Shown: positions 8,450 to 18,146 of the stretch, piece after piece
How the letters are laid out: each line of letters opens with the position of its first letter
How positions within the stretch are numbered: position 1 is the stretch's first letter
DNA from: Alphaproteobacteria bacterium
GTDB lineage: Bacteria; Pseudomonadota; Alphaproteobacteria; CALKHQ01
Direction: 5' to 3'
Assembly (NCBI GenBank): GCA_041396705.1
Contig: JAWKYB010000005.1
Span: 297,571-361,570, forward strand
DNA: 64,000 nt
Notes under the pieces: model-generated
Database searches by the model: none
The model's input: only the letters and a program-made list of their open reading frames with translations
Told to the model about the DNA's origin: nothing
Made by a program: the position numbers and the translations under genes

Positions 8450-10332
8450 CCGGCCTGGTCGACTTCGCCGGCGTCGCGGCGCCGGACCTCGATCGCCGCA
8501 TGGCGCGGGCGATGGACCGCATCCGCCCGCGCGGGCCCGACGCCCAGGCGCACTGGAGCGACGCGCGCTGCGCCCTGTTGCACAGCCGGCTCGCCATCAT
8601 CGACCTGTCGCCGGACGGCAACCAGCCGATGCACGGCCATGGCGGCTCGATCGCCTATAACGGCGAGATCTACAACTATCGCGCGGTACGGGCCGAGCTG
8701 CAGGCCGCCGGCTATGTCTTCCGCACCCAGTCCGACACCGAGGTGATCCTGGCCGGCTGGGACGCCTGGGGCGAGGCGTTGCTGCCGAAGCTGAACGGCA
8801 TGTTCGCCTTCGCGCTGTGGCGGCCGGGCGAAGGCAAGCTGGCGCTGGTGCGCGACCGCTTCGGCAAGAAGCCGCTGTGCTACCGCCACGCCCCAGGCCG
8901 CATCGGCTTCGGTTCCGACGCGCTGGCGGTGGCGGCGCTGGCGCCGGGCGACGACCGGCTGGACCGGGCGGCGCTGCGGCTGCTGCTGACGCTGGGCTAC
9001 ATCCCGGCGCCGCTGACCGTCTACGACGACGTGCGCAAGCTGCCGCCGGGCCACCTGGCCATCGTCGCCGCCGACGGCCTCGCCGTGCGCCGCTGGTACC
9101 GGCTGGCCGACCATGTCGAGGCCACCGACGCCGACGCCGACCCGGCCCGCGTCGACGCGGAGTTGCGCGCGCGCTTCGACGCGGCGGTGACCGCCCGGCT
9201 GGTCGCCGACGTGCCGGTCGCCGCCTTCCTGTCCGGCGGCATCGATTCGGCGCTGGTCGCGGCCTCGCTCGCCCACCAGGGCCATGCGGTGGAGACCTTC
9301 ACGGTCGGCTTTGCCGACGCACCGGCCTATTACGAGGAGCGGCCGGCGGCACGGGCGGTGGCTCGCCACCTCGGCCTCGCCCACCACGAGCTCGAGCTGT
9401 CGGCCGACGCCGCGCTCGACGGCCTCGACGCCGTGATCGGCGCGATGGACGAGCCGTTTGCCGACAGCTCCGCCATTCCGACCTTCCACCTGTCGCGGGC
9501 GATGGCCGCCCACGTCAAGGTGGCGCTCAGCGGCGACGGCGCCGACGAGGTGTTCGGCGGCTATCGCAAGTATCAGGGCGAACTGCACGCGGCGCGCTAT
9601 GGCCGGCTGCCGGCCGGCCTGCGCAAGGCGGTGGTGGAGCCGCTGGTCGGCGCCCTGCCGGAATCGAAACAGCGCGGCCTGATGGAGAAGGCGCGTCGCC
9701 TGCGCAAGTTCGTCGCCCACGCCGGCAAGCCGCTGGCCGAGCGCCAGGCGGCGTGGGCCAGCCTGCTGCCCGCCGCGGAGGTCGACGGCCTGCTCGGCGC
9801 GGCTGGCCCCGACCCGGTCGCGGCCCTGGTCGCCGCGCGGCATCGCGAGGTGCCGGCGTGCGATGCGCTGAACCGCGTGCTCTATGCCGACATCGGCCTG
9901 GTGCTGCCCGACGACATGCTGGTCAAGGTCGACCGGATGGGCATGGCGCACGGGCTGGAGGTGCGCAGCCCGTTCCTCGACCCGGCGGTGGTCGAGCTGG
10001 CGATGGCCCTGCCCGGCGCCGACAAGGTGCGGCCCGGCGCCGGCAAGTACGTGCTGCGCCGCGCCTTCGCCGACCGCCTGCCGGCCGAGGTGTTCGCGCG
10101 GCCGAAGAAGGGGTTCGAGGCGCCGGTGGCGCGCTGGCTGGCCGGCCCGTGGCGCGACCGGGCGCTGGCGGCGACCGAGCCGGCGTTCCTGCGCCGGCTC
10201 GGCTTCGCCGACGCCGCGACGCCGCGGCGCTGGCTCGACGACCTTGCCGCCGGCCGGCGCGACACGGCCGGCCCGCTGTGGACGCTGATGGTGCTGCACG
10301 GCTGGAGCGCGGCCAACCGGCTGGCCAGCTGA
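8437..10332 (+). CDS. asnB: Asparagine synthase (glutamine-hydrolysing)-like amidotransferase
   Basis: A 631-aa two-domain enzyme. The N-terminal class II glutaminase starts MCGIAG, with Cys2 as nucleophile and a YNGEIYNY segment near residue 72. The C-terminal ATP-pyrophosphatase domain has the PP-loop LSGGIDSAL near residue 267 and a GDGADEVFGGY motif. Length and motifs match AsnB-type enzymes, including those that amidate sugars or peptides in polysaccharide clusters. Overlap with the upstream glycosyltransferase favours a role in surface-glycan modification over general asparagine supply; this is inference. Confidence 0.9.
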   Translation: MCGIAGLVDFAGVAAPDLDRRMARAMDRIRPRGPDAQAHWSDARCALLHSRLAIIDLSPDGNQPMHGHGGSIAYNGEIYNYRAVRAELQAAGYVFRTQSDTEVILAGWDAWGEALLPKLNGMFAFALWRPGEGKLALVRDRFGKKPLCYRHAPGRIGFGSDALAVAALAPGDDRLDRAALRLLLTLGYIPAPLTVYDDVRKLPPGHLAIVAADGLAVRRWYRLADHVEATDADADPARVDAELRARFDAAVTARLVADVPVAAFLSGGIDSALVAASLAHQGHAVETFTVGFADAPAYYEERPAARAVARHLGLAHHELELSADAALDGLDAVIGAMDEPFADSSAIPTFHLSRAMAAHVKVALSGDGADEVFGGYRKYQGELHAARYGRLPAGLRKAVVEPLVGALPESKQRGLMEKARRLRKFVAHAGKPLAERQAAWASLLPAAEVDGLLGAAGPDPVAALVAARHREVPACDALNRVLYADIGLVLPDDMLVKVDRMGMAHGLEVRSPFLDPAVVELAMALPGADKVRPGAGKYVLRRAFADRLPAEVFARPKKGFEAPVARWLAGPWRDRALAATEPAFLRRLGFADAATPRRWLDDLAAGRRDTAGPLWTLMVLHGWSAANRLAS

Positions 10333-10424
10333 CCGCCGCCGCGGCGGATTGATCTGCCGCAGGCCGGCGCGCCCGCCATTGCCTAGAATGGCACCAACGA
10401 TTCGTCGCGGCCGGGAGGGAAATC

Positions 10425-11333
10425 ATGAGCAAGCCGAGAACCGCCGTCATCGGCCTGGGGTCGATGGGCATGGGCATGGCGCGGTCGCTGCGGCGGGCCG
10501 GTTTCCCGGTCGTCGGCACCGATATCAGCGACGCGCGCTGCGCGATGTTCGCCGACGACGGCGGCGAGATCGCGCCGTCGGCACGCGAGGCGGCGATGGG
10601 CGCCGACATCGTCGTCAGCGTGGTGATCACCGGCGGGCAGACCGAAACCCTGCTGTTCGGCCCGCATGGGCTGGCCGCGACCCTGCACAGCGACGCCGTG
10701 TTCGTCTCCTGCGCCACCATGCCCGCCGGCCAGGCCCGCGACCTCGGCAAGCGCGCCGCCGACGCCGGCTTCGGCTTTCTCGACGCACCGATCAGCGGCG
10801 GCGCCCGCGGCGCGGAGAACGCGGCGCTGACCGTGATGTCGTCCGGCCCGCGCGCCGCCTTCGACGCCGCCCGGCCGGCGCTGGACGCGATGGGCAAGCG
10901 CATCTTCTGGATGGGCGAGGCGCCGGGCCTCGGCTCGGCGATGAAGACGGTCAACCAGCTGCTGGCGGGGGTCAACCTGGCCACCGCCTGCGAGGCGATC
11001 GCCTTCGCCATCCGCCTCGGCCTCGACCCGCGCCAGGTCGACGAGATCATCTCCGGCTCGGCCGGCAACTCGTGGATGTGGGGCGACCGGATCTCGGCGC
11101 TGGTCCAGGGCGACATGACCCCGCGCAGCGCGGTCGACATCTTCACCAAGGATCTGGGCATCGTGCTGGACACCGCGCGGGCCAGCAACTTTCCGGCGCC
11201 GATGGCGGCCGCAGGCCTGCAGGGCTTCCTGATGGCGGCCGCCCGCGGGTGGGGCCGCGACGCCGATTCGTCGGTCGCGCGGGTTTATGCCGAGCTGGCC
11301 GGCCTCACGCTGCCGCAGGCCGCCAACGACTGA
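10425..11333 (+). CDS. 3-hydroxyisobutyrate dehydrogenase-family NAD(P)-dependent oxidoreductase
   Basis: A 302-aa beta-hydroxyacid dehydrogenase. The Rossmann motif GLGSMGMGMA is at residues 11-20, the substrate loop DAPISGGARGA follows, and the catalytic-lysine region is MKTVNQLLAG. The MKxVNQLL pattern resembles L-threonate dehydrogenase (LtnD) and tartronate-semialdehyde-reductase-like members, so a sugar-acid substrate is plausible. A strong GGGAGG precedes the start. It is single-gene, convergent with the TPR protein gene. Confidence 0.88.
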   Translation: MSKPRTAVIGLGSMGMGMARSLRRAGFPVVGTDISDARCAMFADDGGEIAPSAREAAMGADIVVSVVITGGQTETLLFGPHGLAATLHSDAVFVSCATMPAGQARDLGKRAADAGFGFLDAPISGGARGAENAALTVMSSGPRAAFDAARPALDAMGKRIFWMGEAPGLGSAMKTVNQLLAGVNLATACEAIAFAIRLGLDPRQVDEIISGSAGNSWMWGDRISALVQGDMTPRSAVDIFTKDLGIVLDTARASNFPAPMAAAGLQGFLMAAARGWGRDADSSVARVYAELAGLTLPQAAND

Positions 11334-11363
11334 GCCGTCGACCGGTCGGAGACAGTCCCGGGC

Positions 11364-11906
11364 TCACAGCGGGTCGCCGGCGATCTCGTCCTCCAGCTGG
11401 TGGATGCGCACCAGCGGATAGGCCAGCGTCGGGTGCACCGCCAGCGCCTCGCGATAGGCCTTCAGCGCGGCTTCGGGCTGGCCGAGGGCGTCGAAGATCA
11501 GGCCGGCGCCGCTGAGCGCGCCGAAGTGGCGCGGCTCCAACTCCAGCGTCCTGGCCACGTCGACCAGCGACTGCTCGTACTCGCCGAGGAAATACAGCAC
11601 GGTCGCCCGCTTGTTCCACGCCTCGGCATAGTCCGGCGCCCGCTCGACCAGCACGTCGAAGGCACTGAGCGCGGTGTCGAGGTCGCCGGACTGCAGCGCC
11701 AGCACGCCGACCTGCATCAGCCCGGCGCTGCCGGCATCCGCGTATTCCAGCCAGACCCGCCAGATCTCGGCCTCGACCCGCGGCGCGGTGTCGGAACCGG
11801 CGTCGACCAGGGCGTCGAACAGAACGTCCAGCCGCGGGTCGCGCTGGTCCGCGGCCGCCGGCGCGGCGAAGGCGATGGACAGCAGGACGGCCGCCAGCTT
11901 GCGCAT
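11364..11906 (-). CDS. Secreted tetratricopeptide-repeat protein
   Basis: A 180-aa protein with a short signal peptide (MRKLAAVLLSIAFA, cleavage near AAADQ), then about three TPR units between residues 70 and 170, with repeats such as GDLDTALSAFD and GQPEAALKAYREA. The start at 11906 is supported by GGAGGA eight to ten bases upstream. Likely a periplasmic scaffold. Similar small alphaproteobacterial TPR proteins are annotated only as such. It is transcribed divergently from the adenylate cyclase gene. Confidence 0.82.
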   Translation of the reverse strand: MRKLAAVLLSIAFAAPAAADQRDPRLDVLFDALVDAGSDTAPRVEAEIWRVWLEYADAGSAGLMQVGVLALQSGDLDTALSAFDVLVERAPDYAEAWNKRATVLYFLGEYEQSLVDVARTLELEPRHFGALSGAGLIFDALGQPEAALKAYREALAVHPTLAYPLVRIHQLEDEIAGDPL

Positions 11907-12129
11907 GACGCGATCCTCCGCCGAAGCCGGCGCGGACGCAAGCGCCGCCGCGCGGCACACAAGCAAAGGTGATCGCACCCGCCGCCGCGGCGCAGCGGGC
12001 TTGGATCGCGGCCGGCCCTGGGCCAGACTGCGCAGCAACGCAAGAGTCCGGTCAGCAGTCCGACGCCATGGCACACCCCCGCGCCGCACCGGCCCTCCCG
12101 CCGCCGCACCGGCCGACCGGATCCGTCCG

Positions 12130-13821
12130 ATGAGGCTGCCCATCGGCCTGGTCCTCGCCGTCGTCATCGGCACGGCGCTGGCCGTCGCCACCGGCGGTAC
12201 CATCGCCTATCTCAGCGCGGTCGCCGGCGACAGCGCCCGCATGTTGATCGCCGACAAGGGCCGGCTGACCCGCGACCGCGTGCTGGCGCTGGTCGCGGGC
12301 GAGATGCAGCGCGCCGCCGACCTCGCCGCCGCGCTCGCGGCGGCGGTGGCGGAAGACCGGCGCCACGGCGATGCCCTGGACGCCGACCGCTTCGCCGCGC
12401 TGGCCCGCCCGCTGCTGGATGCGGTGCCGGTGGCGACGGGCGCGCTCTACCGCGGCGCCGACGGTGCGACGCTGGCCTACGACCGCGGTAACGACGCGGT
12501 CACCGCGGGCATCGGCCTGGCCGCCGCGCCGACCGAAGGCTGGGCAGCGCCGCTGCGGATGCCGGCCGGCGGCCCGCTCGGCCTGCCGTTCGTGCGGCCC
12601 ATACCGGCCGGCGCCGTCGCGGTGCCGCTGGACCTCGACCGCCTGTCCGCCGCACTGGCAGCCGCCGCCGGCGACGAGAGCTATGCCGCCTTCCTGCTCG
12701 ACGGTGCGGGCGCGATCCTGGCCCATTCGGACCCCGCGGTGGCACCCGGCACTGCGCTGGATGCGCCCGGCGGCGACCCGGTGCCGGGGCTGATCGCGCG
12801 GCCGTCGCCGGCCAGCCGGCCGATCCCCGGCCTGGACCACGCCTTCCTCGACCGCCGCGACGGCCCGATGTACGCGGTGTTCTTCCGCCCGCTGGCGGCC
12901 GGCACGCCGCCGCTGATCGCCGGCGTGCACTATCGCGCCGATGCGCTGGGCGCGCCGGGCGACGAGATCGACCTGGCGCTGATCGTCTCCGGCTTGCTGC
13001 TGGTGCTGGTGATGGCCGGCGCCTTCCTGCTCGGCCATCGGATCGGCCGGCCGATCCGCCGGCTGGCCGGTGTCGCCAAGCGGATGGAGACGCTGGCGGT
13101 ACAGGACGCGCCGCGCCTGCCGCGGTCGCGGCTGCGCGAGATCGACGACGCCAACCAGGCCGTCAACGCCGCCATCGGCGGGCTCGGCGCCTTCGCCCGC
13201 GATGTGCCGCGCGACCTGGTGCTGCGGCTGCTGAAGCCGGACGCGATCGGCGCCTTCCAGTCGACCACGCGCGAGGTGACGGTGCTGTTCACCGACATCG
13301 CCGGCTACACCGCCGCCGCGTCGAAGATGGCGGCGGCCGAGATCGCGACGTTCCTGAACCATCATTTCGAGCTGCTGACCGCCTGCGTCGAGGACAGCGG
13401 CGGCACGGTCGACAAGTTCATCGGCGACAGCCTGATGGCGTTCTGGGGCGCGCCGCAGCCGCAGCCGGACCACGCCGCGCGTGCCGCCGCGGCCTGCCGG
13501 GCGATGGCAGCCGCCTTCCGCGCCGACCCGGTGATGCGGGCCGCCGGCGTGCGCCTGCGCATCGGGCTGCACAGCGGCACTGTGATGGTCGGCAATGTCG
13601 GGGCGCGGTCGCGGACCAGCTATACGGTGATCGGCGACGCGGTCAACGTCGCCGCCCGGCTGGAGCAGCTGGGCAAGACCATCGACCCGAACGCCGACGT
13701 CATCGCCCTGACCAGCGCGGAGACCGCCGCGCGGCTGCCGGCGGACGCGCGCGGCGCGCCGGCCGGCCGCCACCGGCTGCGCGGCAGGGACGCGGAGACC
13801 GATCTGGTCCGGCTGGTCTGA
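12130..13821 (+). CDS. Membrane-bound class III adenylate/guanylate cyclase
   Basis: A 563-aa receptor-type cyclase. An N-terminal membrane helix spans residues 4-27, a periplasmic sensor region of about 250 residues follows, a second helix lies near 281-303, then a HAMP-like linker and a class III catalytic domain from about residue 380. Metal-binding aspartates lie in LFTDIAGYT and in KFIGDSLMAFWG, and the transition-state region is IGDAVNVAARLE. It makes a cyclic nucleotide (most likely cAMP) in response to an external signal. Single-gene unit; the ligand is unknown. Confidence 0.9.
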   Translation: MRLPIGLVLAVVIGTALAVATGGTIAYLSAVAGDSARMLIADKGRLTRDRVLALVAGEMQRAADLAAALAAAVAEDRRHGDALDADRFAALARPLLDAVPVATGALYRGADGATLAYDRGNDAVTAGIGLAAAPTEGWAAPLRMPAGGPLGLPFVRPIPAGAVAVPLDLDRLSAALAAAAGDESYAAFLLDGAGAILAHSDPAVAPGTALDAPGGDPVPGLIARPSPASRPIPGLDHAFLDRRDGPMYAVFFRPLAAGTPPLIAGVHYRADALGAPGDEIDLALIVSGLLLVLVMAGAFLLGHRIGRPIRRLAGVAKRMETLAVQDAPRLPRSRLREIDDANQAVNAAIGGLGAFARDVPRDLVLRLLKPDAIGAFQSTTREVTVLFTDIAGYTAAASKMAAAEIATFLNHHFELLTACVEDSGGTVDKFIGDSLMAFWGAPQPQPDHAARAAAACRAMAAAFRADPVMRAAGVRLRIGLHSGTVMVGNVGARSRTSYTVIGDAVNVAARLEQLGKTIDPNADVIALTSAETAARLPADARGAPAGRHRLRGRDAETDLVRLV

Positions 13822-13889
13822 GCGCCGCTCCGGCCGCCGAGGCCGATTCTTGACAGCCGCGGTGCGCCGTGGGCACACCCGGCGCTGCC

Positions 13890-14465
13890 ATGTCCAGTCC
13901 CGATGCCGCCGTCTTCCGCCTGCGCGACATGTTCGTCGGCTGGCAATGTCGCATCCGCCAGCACGCCATGCGGTCCGAAGGCGGCCGCCCGCCGGCCGGC
14001 GCCCGCCCGGCGGTGACCGACGACGACGGGGCGGCACTGGCCGACGCCGTCACCACCCTGATGCTGAAGCGCGAGCCGCAGGACGACACCGCCCGCTTCC
14101 GCCACATGGCGACGCGCACCCACGACCCGGCCGAGCGCTACGGCAAGGCGCTGGAATATCTGTGCGGCGACTACTACCAGCAGGCCCGTGCCTTTGCCGA
14201 CGTGCTGTGCGCGCTGTTCGGCACGGAGTCCGCCCTCGCGCTGGCGCTGCTGCGCGAGGGCCGCTGCGTGCTGGTCTTCGAGCAGTTCCGGCAGCGCTTC
14301 TGCATCCCCTGCGCCGTGACCGAGGCCAGCCGCGAGCACCCCGCCTTCCAGGCTACCTACTGGCACAACGCGCTGTTCAACCCGAACATGCCGCCGGCCG
14401 TGCGCGTGCTGCTGTTCAAGCCGCGCTGGCTGGAAGCGAGCGCCGACCCGCCGCCGCCCGCCTGA
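13890..14465 (+). CDS. Conserved hypothetical protein
   Basis: A 191-aa soluble protein, start at ATG 13890; a GTG at 13869 would add seven residues. It has a RLRDMFVGWQCRIRQ N-terminus, a histidine-rich FRHMATRTHDPAERYGKALEYL helix segment, and a central CDYYQQARAFAD-type helix. The composition suggests an alpha-helical globular protein. I do not recognise a named family. It is followed by a probable terminator and the tRNA-Ala gene. Confidence 0.65.
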   Translation: MSSPDAAVFRLRDMFVGWQCRIRQHAMRSEGGRPPAGARPAVTDDDGAALADAVTTLMLKREPQDDTARFRHMATRTHDPAERYGKALEYLCGDYYQQARAFADVLCALFGTESALALALLREGRCVLVFEQFRQRFCIPCAVTEASREHPAFQATYWHNALFNPNMPPAVRVLLFKPRWLEASADPPPPA

Positions 14466-14502
14466 TCCGGGCGACCCCAGCCGGGGCCGCGGCGCGGAGC
14501 CT

Positions 14503-14531
14503 GCCGGGCACGCCGGCGGCGCTTTCTTTTT
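14503..14531 (+). terminator. Probable rho-independent terminator
   Basis: A GCCGG/CCGGC stem with a five-base loop (14503-14517) is followed a few bases later by a T-rich run (14523-14531), placed 38 bases after the stop of the upstream hypothetical gene. The stem is short and the T-run is offset by about five bases, so this is moderate evidence. Confidence 0.4.
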
Positions 14532-14607
14532 GCTTGCCAATGCGCCGGCCGGCCCGCTATGTCACCGGCTCTCTTCCAAGCGGACCGCCCGCCGGTCCGT
14601 CGCGCAC

Positions 14608-14683
<76 letters not shown>

Positions 14684-14689
14684 AGCGAA

Positions 14690-15168
14690 TCAATGGGTTA
14701 GATAGCTGGGCGTGCGCGGACGCCTCGGCCAGCAATCAGATTGCAATCGAGCGGTCGAGTCTCAGGGTCACTGACCCCTATGCTTTGCCTGCGAGGCGGT
14801 TCTTCAACCCACGCGCATGTCGGTCGGAAGGGCGCAGAGCTGGACAATTGATGATGCCGTGCGCCCGTGCGTTCGCATCACCATTTGCGAAGAGACGATA
14901 GCTTCGCATTCACAGGCCCATCGGCATCGGTAAGCCAATTCACCAACAGTGTCCGCCGCCTTTGCCCGCACTTGGGTTTCGATCTCCGAGCGGCCAAGAC
15001 CTCGGAATATGGTGCAGAATGGCGGACACATACCCGTTCGTCATGTCCGACGGCGGACTACTCGTTGCTTCGCCATCGAATACGGTTTGCGTTGGGATGG
15101 ACAGCCGCGAAAACTCTCTCTGGACCGACCATAGCGATGGTGACCATCGGAGGAGAGAGTGCAGGACC
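14690..15168. other. Left end of the island, no gene supported
   Basis: 479 bases with lower GC than the flanks. Several short frames exist on both strands, but none has a ribosome site or a recognisable protein. The last 40 bases contain GGAGGAGAG before the ATG at 15169 and probably hold the promoter and leader of the three-gene operon. No integrase fragment is visible here. Confidence 0.5.
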
Positions 15169-16767
15169 ATGAGAGTGGCGCCGGAACTCGATGTAGATCT
15201 CGTCGCTGCGTTGCGAGCGGTCCAGGAGGCAACATCACTGAGAGGCCCCAGGTTCCTTCCGCAAACGGCCAAAGCTCTGGAACGCATGGTCCTCAGTCGC
15301 GCGTTCGGCAAGCCGATGCTCGAACTCGCGTATCTGGTGGCAATTGCCGCTGCATGCCGCCGCCCCACCGGTCGCTATGAGGCGTTTTTCTGGAACGATC
15401 AGCCCGCCATTGGGGGTGTGTTTCGCGCCTATCTGTCCCGGCTTCGTGAACGGGGCCAGCTGGCGGGCAGCGGCCTAACGCTCGGAACCGACCGGGTCGC
15501 GATCGCCACCGACGGTGAGCCCTTTGCCGTTCACTACACCCGCATGCCGCTTCTGGTCGCCTTGGCCGAGTTCCTGATGTCCACCATCGGGTATCCGACG
15601 TTCGATGCGGCGGTGCAACCGGTCGCAGTGGGCACCCTGCGGCAGCGCGATGCGTCCGACGTCGCGAATACGCTGTCCCGCGCCCTGCACGGCTATCTGC
15701 AGGGCCGGCTTGAGACCGGTCACATCCAGCGCAAGATGAGCGCCATGCTTGAGCACCTCGCCGCCCGCGGTCGCGGCGACGCCGCGAGCATCGACGATGG
15801 CGCCATTCTGTCGTTCTGGATTGCAAAGTCGGGCACCGACGAACTCGAAGGAGTACGCACCTTCCGCGGCACCGCGACGGGGTTCATCCACCTGCGTGAC
15901 GCACTGACCGCCGCACAGAACCGTGCGCAGCTCGACCAGGCGAGGCCGATCGGCACGGATCGAGAGGCCGGTGAAGTCGACCCCGGCGCCGTCGCAGCGG
16001 CGTTGGCCGAGCTTGGCGAGGAAAGCGATCTGATATCCGCCCTGACGAGCGCCCCGCTCGCCAGCGTGAAGTTCTGCAACCAGCGCGAACTTGGCCAACT
16101 CGACGTCGTGGTCCTTTACGGTCGCCACGGCCCCGGCCTTATCCGCACAGCCCTGCGATATGATGTTTTCGGCGGCGCGCAGGCGCGCATCACCCAGGCC
16201 CTGCGCCGCGGTTACAGCTGGCGCCAGGACCCGGACGGGACCTATGTGACACGGGTGGCCGAGCTCCGCCGCCTGCACGAGCAGTTCGATCGGGTGCTCT
16301 GGGCCAGCCTTCACGTGCTGATAGAGAAGGAATCACCGGCCGTGATCGATCTTCTGCACGCGTTGCAGCCGGACCTCGATCTGAGTGGGGCGCTGCCGCC
16401 GTCCGAGCCGGACTCCGGCACCGAAAACGTTGTGCAACTGCGCCAGATCTCGCCGGCACAGCGCTTCCTGCACCTGCTCAGGTTCGAGCCTGCCGCGCTC
16501 GGATCGCGGTTTGCGCAGGTCGCCGCCACGGCCAGTCTGGCCTTCGGCAAGATTGCCCGCAAGGGCTTCGGAGGAGACGACCTGGCCGATGCTGCCGTGA
16601 TCGACGCATTCCAGGCAGCGCCTCCGGTGCTCCGCCAGTTGCGCGCGCTGCTGGCCCGTTTCACACGTCAGCTCGAGGCGAAGGCCGATCAGGAACTGGA
16701 GCGGCTCTTCGCGGACGATCGCGCCGTTTTCTACGATCAGTTCGAGCAGCTCTATGGAGAAGCCTGA
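15169..16767 (+). CDS. Unknown protein, first gene of a coupled three-gene operon
   Basis: A 532-aa soluble protein I do not recognise. The first 300 residues are mixed alpha/beta with a WNDQPAIGGVFRAYLSRLRE segment and an LTLGTDRVAIATDGEP strand pair. Later come a VVLYGRHGPGLIRT segment and a long helical C-terminus ending in acidic/aromatic residues. There is no Walker motif, zinc cluster or membrane helix. Start: the ATG at 15169 follows an AGGAGAG sequence; an in-frame ATG at 14962 would add 69 residues of atypical composition. The next gene begins two bases after its stop, with its ribosome site inside this gene's end. Confidence 0.75.
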   Translation: MRVAPELDVDLVAALRAVQEATSLRGPRFLPQTAKALERMVLSRAFGKPMLELAYLVAIAAACRRPTGRYEAFFWNDQPAIGGVFRAYLSRLRERGQLAGSGLTLGTDRVAIATDGEPFAVHYTRMPLLVALAEFLMSTIGYPTFDAAVQPVAVGTLRQRDASDVANTLSRALHGYLQGRLETGHIQRKMSAMLEHLAARGRGDAASIDDGAILSFWIAKSGTDELEGVRTFRGTATGFIHLRDALTAAQNRAQLDQARPIGTDREAGEVDPGAVAAALAELGEESDLISALTSAPLASVKFCNQRELGQLDVVVLYGRHGPGLIRTALRYDVFGGAQARITQALRRGYSWRQDPDGTYVTRVAELRRLHEQFDRVLWASLHVLIEKESPAVIDLLHALQPDLDLSGALPPSEPDSGTENVVQLRQISPAQRFLHLLRFEPAALGSRFAQVAATASLAFGKIARKGFGGDDLADAAVIDAFQAAPPVLRQLRALLARFTRQLEAKADQELERLFADDRAVFYDQFEQLYGEA

Positions 16768-16768
16768 C

Positions 16769-17302
16769 ATGACATCCTACGCCGAGATGTCCCCGGACGA
16801 GCGTGCGTTTGTCGAGCACCTGTTCACTGCTGCCGAACTGATGCGCGCACTCAACGAAACCGGGCAGATCGGAACAGGTCACATCGGGTTTTCGCGCCTG
16901 CATGCCTATGTCGCGGAGGGACGCCCGGTGCAGGATCCCGCGATCGACGCCGCGCTGCAACGCGATCCCAAGCTGGCGGCAACGTGCGATGCTCTGGTGC
17001 GGAATTTGGCGCCGTATGCCGCGCCGGTGGCCGCCGCGGCCGCCGATACCAAGCCGCTGACGCAGCGATTCGGCAATGGCTGGAGACTCAATCTGTTGGA
17101 GGTCCGCAACGCGCCGGATCAGCGTTGGGTGGTGATCCGCTTCGAACGCGAGGATGTTGCGCCACCGAGGGCTCTCTATGCCGGAACCGTGCGCCATGCC
17201 TTGCCGGCGATGACGGACGGCCAGGTGCAGTTCCGCATCGGGGTCGATTCCCGCCTGGCGCAAGCCATATCGGATGCCGCCACGGAGCTCTTCCTGTTGT
17301 GA
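16769..17302 (+). CDS. Unknown protein, second gene of the coupled operon
   Basis: A 177-aa protein without a recognised domain. It has an acidic helical N-terminus, an alanine-rich linker near residues 85-97, then a beta-rich C-terminal half (WRLNLLEVRN, RWVVIRFERED, VQFRIGVDSRL) reminiscent of a small binding domain. Start choice: GGAG at 16756-16759 is nine bases before the ATG at 16769, better than the ATG at 16754. The stop TGA shares bases with the GTG start of the methyltransferase gene (GTGA), so the three products are made together and may form a complex. Confidence 0.72.
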   Translation: MTSYAEMSPDERAFVEHLFTAAELMRALNETGQIGTGHIGFSRLHAYVAEGRPVQDPAIDAALQRDPKLAATCDALVRNLAPYAAPVAAAAADTKPLTQRFGNGWRLNLLEVRNAPDQRWVVIRFEREDVAPPRALYAGTVRHALPAMTDGQVQFRIGVDSRLAQAISDAATELFLL

Positions 17303-18051
17303 CCGACGCCGCGTTGCCATCGCGCAGCCGCAAGAACGGCGACAGGACAGGCGCCGCCGCGGGCCGCCTCGCGACCACGAGGCGTAGGTTTGTCGAGGCA
17401 GCGGCCCGCAGTGCACTGATCGATGCGATCCTCCGGCGGCGCGCGTGCGACATCTGCGAAAAGACCGGGCTGCTCGCTCACGTGGCCCCGGAGGGAACCT
17501 GTGTCGATATCGGCGCAGGATTGGGCCACATGGTCGAACGCATCGCAGCGCACCGGCCCAGCGTCGTCTGCCTGGGCCTGGACCCGAACTGGGGCGTAGC
17601 GCCGGCGGTCGCATCGCGACTGCGACACAATGCGCCGGGCCGAGCACGATTCTGCAGAGGCGACGGGCGTGCACTGCCGGTGGCCGATGGCACCATGTCC
17701 ACGGCCCTCGTCGCGTTCGTATTGCATCATCTGAGCTCGACGGACCAGAAGGCCGTGCTGTTCGAGGCAGCGCGTGTACTACAACCTGGCGGCACCCTCA
17801 TCCTGCTCGAGGATACGCCGGGATCGGACGCGGACCGGCAACACATCGAGGCCGCCGACCGCAGGCTGAATTTCGAAGGCAGGAACGCAGTGCACTGCTA
17901 TCTTCGGCCTGACGAGTGGCGCACACGTCTGGAACTGAGCGGCTTCGCAATCCGCGCCGCGATCCCTTTCACGCGCGTTTTTCCGCCCGCGTCGCTGCGA
18001 TCGGTGCCGCATCACGCCTTTGTCTGCACCGCGCTGCCTGTGTCGGAGTGA
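17299..18051 (+). CDS. Class I SAM-dependent methyltransferase
   Basis: A 250-aa protein. After a basic N-terminal 50 residues, motif I VDIGAGLGHM appears near residue 73, the acidic end of strand 2 is in LGLDPNW, and a late VLQPGGTLILLED segment is characteristic of Methyltransf_11-type enzymes. The substrate cannot be told; the HH in AFVLHHLSS resembles small-molecule methyltransferases more than DNA enzymes, and there is no NPPY/DPPY motif. Start GTG 17299 overlaps the upstream stop by four bases. A possible modification partner for the two unknown operon proteins. Confidence 0.82.
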   Translation: MTDAALPSRSRKNGDRTGAAAGRLATTRRRFVEAAARSALIDAILRRRACDICEKTGLLAHVAPEGTCVDIGAGLGHMVERIAAHRPSVVCLGLDPNWGVAPAVASRLRHNAPGRARFCRGDGRALPVADGTMSTALVAFVLHHLSSTDQKAVLFEAARVLQPGGTLILLEDTPGSDADRQHIEAADRRLNFEGRNAVHCYLRPDEWRTRLELSGFAIRAAIPFTRVFPPASLRSVPHHAFVCTALPVSE

Positions 18052-18146
18052 GGCCGGGAAAAGCGCGTCAGGTCCGTCCATAGCCTTGTCGGGGCGGAGG
18101 CCGCAACCCGCAGCCGACAGTACCGCCCTGATGCATGGAGACCGAC

